Source: Pratylenchus scribneri
Lineage: Eukaryota > Nematoda > Chromadorea > Rhabditida > Pratylenchidae
Reading direction: 5' to 3'
DNA: 64,000 nt
Assembly: GCA_030063045.1 (NCBI GenBank)
Contig: JAQSEB010000049.1
Span: 1,488,001-1,552,000 of the forward strand
Shown here: positions 61,601 through 64,000 of the stretch, piece by piece
Numbering within the stretch: position 1 is the stretch's first letter
Layout of the letters: every line of letters starts with the position of its first letter
Position numbers and translations under genes: made by a program
The notes under the pieces: generated by a model
What the model was told of the DNA's origin: nothing
Seen by the model: only the letters and a program-made list of their open reading frames with translations
Database searches by the model: none

Positions 61601-64000
61601 ATTTATCAAAAAAAAATTTTGGTACGACTGATATTCAAAAAAATTAGGAGCAAATTCTAAATAAATTAGCTTAAATATATATATATATAAATTTTCTCAT
61701 GCCAAAATTCAAAATAAAAATAATCATAAAATTTTCAGTCACCAGAACAATTATTGGCAAAATCCAATCCATTCAATTTGCAACAAGGCCTACTCGCTTT
61801 TGTCAATCGGCATCAACAGCAGCAACAGTCCACGCCTTTCAACCTTCAAAGTCCACAAAATCTGGCTCAAAATTTGCCTTCAATTTTTGCCAATTCTCAT
61901 TCCCAACAGCAAATTTTGATTCAAACTGATTCAAATGGAGGAAGGGAAGGCGAAAATGGCGATCAATTGACAAATAATGTACAATCGCAACAGAATGCTT
62001 CCTCCAATGATGATGGCACGGCATCCTCGGCAATGGTGGGAAAATTTAGCCAATAATTTAATAATAAGCAATAATGAAAAATTGGAGCTTCGATTTTGGG
62101 GCACAGAAAAAATAGTTATTAATTACCTGTTTTGCCATCTTTTGGCTATGACTCAACAAGGAAATAACCAATTTGGAAAGGCGATATGCCACATTTGAAA
62201 GTCGTAAATGTTCTCTAAATATTGGCTTTTTTTAATTTTATGAAATTTAAACAATTTATAAAGTGGCTTTTCTTCTAAAAATTTGGAAATATTTTACATT
62301 AAAGTTATGTAACTATATTTAAGATTATTAAAAAATATCAGATTATTGAGGATAAAATCAGGCTTTTTATGATATATTTATTTTCTTCCCCGATTGAAAT
62401 CATTGTTGTTGTAATATAAGTCAAAAAATTTAAGAAGACAGTGCAGCCAAGCAATACTAAAAAAAGGTCACCAAATGTTATAGACACATTCGAGCTTTCA
62501 GAAGCGAAAAATTCAAATCCAGGAAAACAATTAAAATTCAATCTCTTTTAGCTGACAATTTCTTTCCATAATAATTTTCTTTTTATTGCCATATTTTTTC
62601 TATTACTAAATTTCTTATTTTTTTTTTTTGAATTTTTCAGTTGGAAATGTGCGGTATTTGCACAACTCAACAACAATCGTCAACATCGCCGCTGCTCAAA
62701 TCATCGCTTGTTACCACCTCGCATGCAACCGTAGGCCAAATAGGCAGCCAAAGTTCCATTAGCACATCACAATCGTCGCCTTCCCCGCCAAGTGCCTCCA
62801 GTGAATTCAATGCCCCATTGTTGCCAAATTCAGCTTCTGCGGCCGCAACATTAGCCGACAATACCACTTTGTTGGCACAATTGTTGAGACGAGACTTTTT
62901 GACCAAACAACCGAGTGGCGATTTTGGAATGGTAAATTTATTAACTGGATTAATTTAATTGGGATGGGAATCTTTGGTTAAAATAATTTAGGAAGGAAAA
63001 TGCTGCTACAAAGAGAAATGTACAGATTCTTCTCTTATTTTAACTTTTTTATAAAAAGAATTAAAGCCTTAATTTGGAAAAAGAAGAAAAGCAAGCAAAA
63101 AATCGGCATTTAATTAACAATTGAAATTATAATGAATTTAAAATAATCGATTTAAATAAATAGTAAAATGCTTGAACATAGATCAGATCATGAATATGGA
63201 AATCTTATATTTTTATTGAATTTTTTTGACAAAAAATTCAATAAAAAAGTTACTTATATCTATTTTTTCTGAATTTTTTTGGCACTTTTGCGTACATATG
63301 TCCGGGCATTATTGGAAATCCAACCAAAACTAGTTTTGGCCTAGTCTTATTGGAAATCTCAAATTATTTCATCATAGAAGCAGAGAAATAAAAATTAGGG
63401 CTAAGGTTAGTGCTAAGGTTGGGACGGCATGGATTTAAGGATAAAAGCTAAATTTTAGAGTTAGATTTAATACTCTGATTCTTACAAAGAGATATTATGT
63501 GATTTTCAATATTGGCCGGCCAAAACTAGTTTCAGCAGATTTCTAATAATGCTCGATACCGTAACCCCATCTAATCTAATCAATCAAGAAATTTGAAAAG
63601 AATAAAAATAAACACTTTTTAATTTGAAAAGAATATAAATAAACGCTAATTAATTCGAAAATCAATCCAATATTACCGCCAAAAAATCATATCGCTAATT
63701 TCACAGTCTTCCGATCATCATCCATTGATGGATTTGGATGATTCCTCCACTGCCTCTTCAAGGGAATCCACCATTTCCGACATTGACCCACATCATCACC
63801 AACATTTGGCCAATTCAACAATATGCCCTCAGGCATTGTTGCTGGATTCACCCCTGATCGATGTGCACAATGCCAAATTTGAATTGCCAATTCCAACAAC
63901 AACACCGATGACTGCACAAAATCAACAGCAACAACAAAGGCCGGATCAACAATTGAATTTGGGCTACATTTGCGAGAGTGCCTCCCGGCTTTTGTTCCTC
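43616..64000 (+). CDS. nhr-41: Nuclear hormone receptor of the DHR78/TR2/TR4 (NR2C/NR2D) group, 5' part (3' end beyond the right window edge)
   Basis: Exons: 43616-44017, 45560-45865, 58791-59094, 59463-59501, 59545-59685, 60029-60447, 61739-62035, 62641-62931, 63707-64000 (continuing); phases fit, 831 codons. The ATG is the first after an in-frame stop. Residues 1-328 are Gly/Ser/Ala/Gln-rich. The C4 zinc-finger DNA-binding domain is complete (329-395): [11 protein letters not shown]-box CEGCKG, second finger Cys365, 371, 381, 384, then [14 protein letters not shown] and SVQAERRP. The tail, the FKRSIRKQ helix and the SVQxER box match DHR78 and vertebrate TR2/TR4. A hinge of about 410 residues with Ala, Gln and Ser runs follows; the last visible residues, [12 protein letters not shown], are the start of a TR2/TR4-type ligand-binding domain. 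Members are nuclear transcription factors binding AGGTCA-type direct repeats. Orthology to C. elegans nhr-41 is inferred from the DBD. Confidence 0.93.
44935..45300. repeat. 47-bp A/T minisatellite in nuclear-receptor intron 1
   Basis: About seven units beginning ATTCGCAAAAATTTTTAAAA, then ATATTTTTTTAAAAAATAAA and A-rich to 47 bp. It lies in intron 44018-45559. The A-run/T-run alternation makes each unit partly self-complementary. Confidence 0.95.
46495..47195. repeat. Three-copy diverged tandem duplication, about 240-bp period
   Basis: TTTTTGCAATTTTCTTAATT-like blocks at about 46622, 46854 and 47104, each preceded by a GGAAGGAAGAAGCC-like block, AGCAATTAAATC-like sequence, a TTCTCCGTT-like block, and GGCTAGCCAATTAAAAGATG / ACCCCAATGAA variants, and followed by AGTGCCATAAATTA in two copies. 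Noncoding, inside nuclear-receptor intron 2. Confidence 0.82.
48905..49515. repeat. Two-copy diverged tandem duplication, about 355-bp period
   Basis: Shared ordered words: CCTATCTCYCATTTCCATCA, GCTGCTGCCAGCCGCGCAT (48968 and 49323), GGTGGYGGTCAAAGGTCGG, TGTCCTTCCTTTTCCG, AATAAATTTTCAAAAGGG, GGCAAAAGGTCATCCG. GC-richer than the surrounding intron; overlapping frames not conserved between copies. Confidence 0.85.
50058..50332. repeat. Dispersed foldback family CAACAAGGAA, copy B
   Basis: Most complete copy: GGCCATAACTCAACAAGGAA, CAATTTGAGAAGGCGATAAG, spacer, then TTGGGCTTTTCATTAGCATG and TCGCTTTCAAAATTGATTTT, an imperfect inverted repeat of the left end. In nuclear-receptor intron 2. Confidence 0.65.
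51183..51765. repeat. Two-copy diverged tandem duplication, about 345-bp period
   Basis: Shared ordered words: TCATGTCCTTTTGCCCTTT variants, CAAACAYATCTTCGYCTCCC, CTGCAGCGATG, CCCTTCCTCATTT, AATCGGTCGGCTGTC, GGAAAATGAATTTAAAAATG and GCGACAATTT. A 13-C run (51468-51480) lies between them. Noncoding, in intron 2. Confidence 0.85.
54110..55895. repeat. 24-bp satellite array with a 719-bp higher-order duplication
   Basis: About 74 units, mainly AATTCCGCCTGTTCTGATTT or AATTCCGCCTTTTCTGATTT followed by ATAT or TAAT; same family as 25.1 kb. The order of G/T and ATAT/TAAT variants in about 54212-54930 is repeated in about 54931-55649: the rare unit CCGCCAGTTTGATTTTAA recurs 719-720 bp apart (near 54222 and 54941), and only scattered substitutions separate the blocks. 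Long repetitive reading frames on both strands are by-products of the 24-bp period. In nuclear-receptor intron 2. Confidence 0.97.
56808..57989. mobile_element. Foldback element, copy 2, with an internal insertion in its left arm
   Basis: Ends AAGGGAAGTACCTCACCTTA (left) and the inverted match at 57970-57989; arms pair through GGCCATAAAACCTATTTTTC, GACATCCCTATACCGAGATA (read as its inverse on the left) and a centre near 57535. The central part (GGGCCATAACTCGG, TTTGCATAGAGATACTTTAT, TGGCCAATTTTCAATGGGCC) is shared with 32581-33509, as are the CAAGGGAAG end and a TTA flank on the right; the left flank fits TTA if the first C is lost. Outer arms differ between the two copies. No transposase. In nuclear-receptor intron 2. 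Confidence 0.85.
56935..57180 (+). mobile_element. Insertion with a tRNA-like head (possible SINE remnant)
   Basis: This segment is absent from the matching right arm of the foldback element, so it is an insertion. At 56989-57059 it resembles a tRNA gene: A-box-like TGGTGTATGGGG (56995-57006), a 5-bp AAGTA/TACTT stem in anticodon position, and B-box-like GTTCAATTCC (57037-57046), followed by T-rich and A/T-rich sequence. The T-stem and most of the acceptor stem do not pair and position 33 would be G, so it is not a working tRNA. It is bounded by a diverged direct repeat (ATCTGC..AATGAGCT near 56900 and 57161). Confidence 0.4.
62139..62375. repeat. Dispersed foldback family CAACAAGGAA, copy C
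   Basis: TTTTGGCTATGACTCAACAA, GGAAATAACCAATTTGGAAA, GGCGATATGCCACATTTGAA, then TTGGAAATATTTTACATTAA in the order seen at 50058-50332; the right end is degraded. It lies in nuclear-receptor intron 7 (62036-62640). Confidence 0.6.

Overview
The window looks like nematode nuclear DNA. It is AT-rich with long A/T homopolymers, short exons, GT-AG introns with TTTCAG-type acceptors and a few GC-AG introns. Its three genes belong to families that are typical of or expanded in nematodes: a multi-PAN-domain secreted protein, a glycosyltransferase family 92 (GT92) protein and a DHR78/TR2/TR4-type nuclear receptor. The species cannot be named from the sequence. The GC-AG donors would fit a clade IV (tylenchid-like) nematode, but that is inference.

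Layout. Positions 1-8828 (minus) hold a PAN-domain gene whose 3' end lies beyond the left edge: 9 exons, 949 codons, a possible signal peptide, five PAN/Apple domains and a Thr-rich linker. Positions 9650-15879 (minus) hold a complete GT92 gene in about 18 exons, about 558 residues. Its start lies 7 nt after a TTTTTCAG acceptor and an AATAAA lies 17 nt after its stop. The two genes are head to tail with about 820 bp between them. Positions 16 to 43.4 kb form a roughly 27-kb gene-free interval of satellites, foldback elements, a hAT-type element and diverged local tandem duplications. Positions 43616-64000 (plus) hold the 5' part of the nuclear receptor: nine exons, 831 codons, complete DNA-binding domain, first residues of the ligand-binding domain at the right edge, and a 12.9-kb intron 2.

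The genes do not form a pathway. A GT92 enzyme (Golgi glycosylation) next to a secreted PAN protein (extracellular or cuticle matrix) is suggestive at most. The strongest non-genic signals are: (i) a 617-bp hAT-type element with a perfect 8-bp target duplication nested inside an older foldback element; (ii) two foldback elements sharing CAAGGGAAG termini and TTA flanks, one carrying a tRNA-like insertion; (iii) related AATTCCGCC satellites at three sites, one with a 719-bp higher-order duplication; (iv) repeated 170-355 bp local tandem duplications of noncoding DNA; and (v) two GT92 exon junctions with no canonical AG acceptor. I did not find a convincing new multi-gene system.
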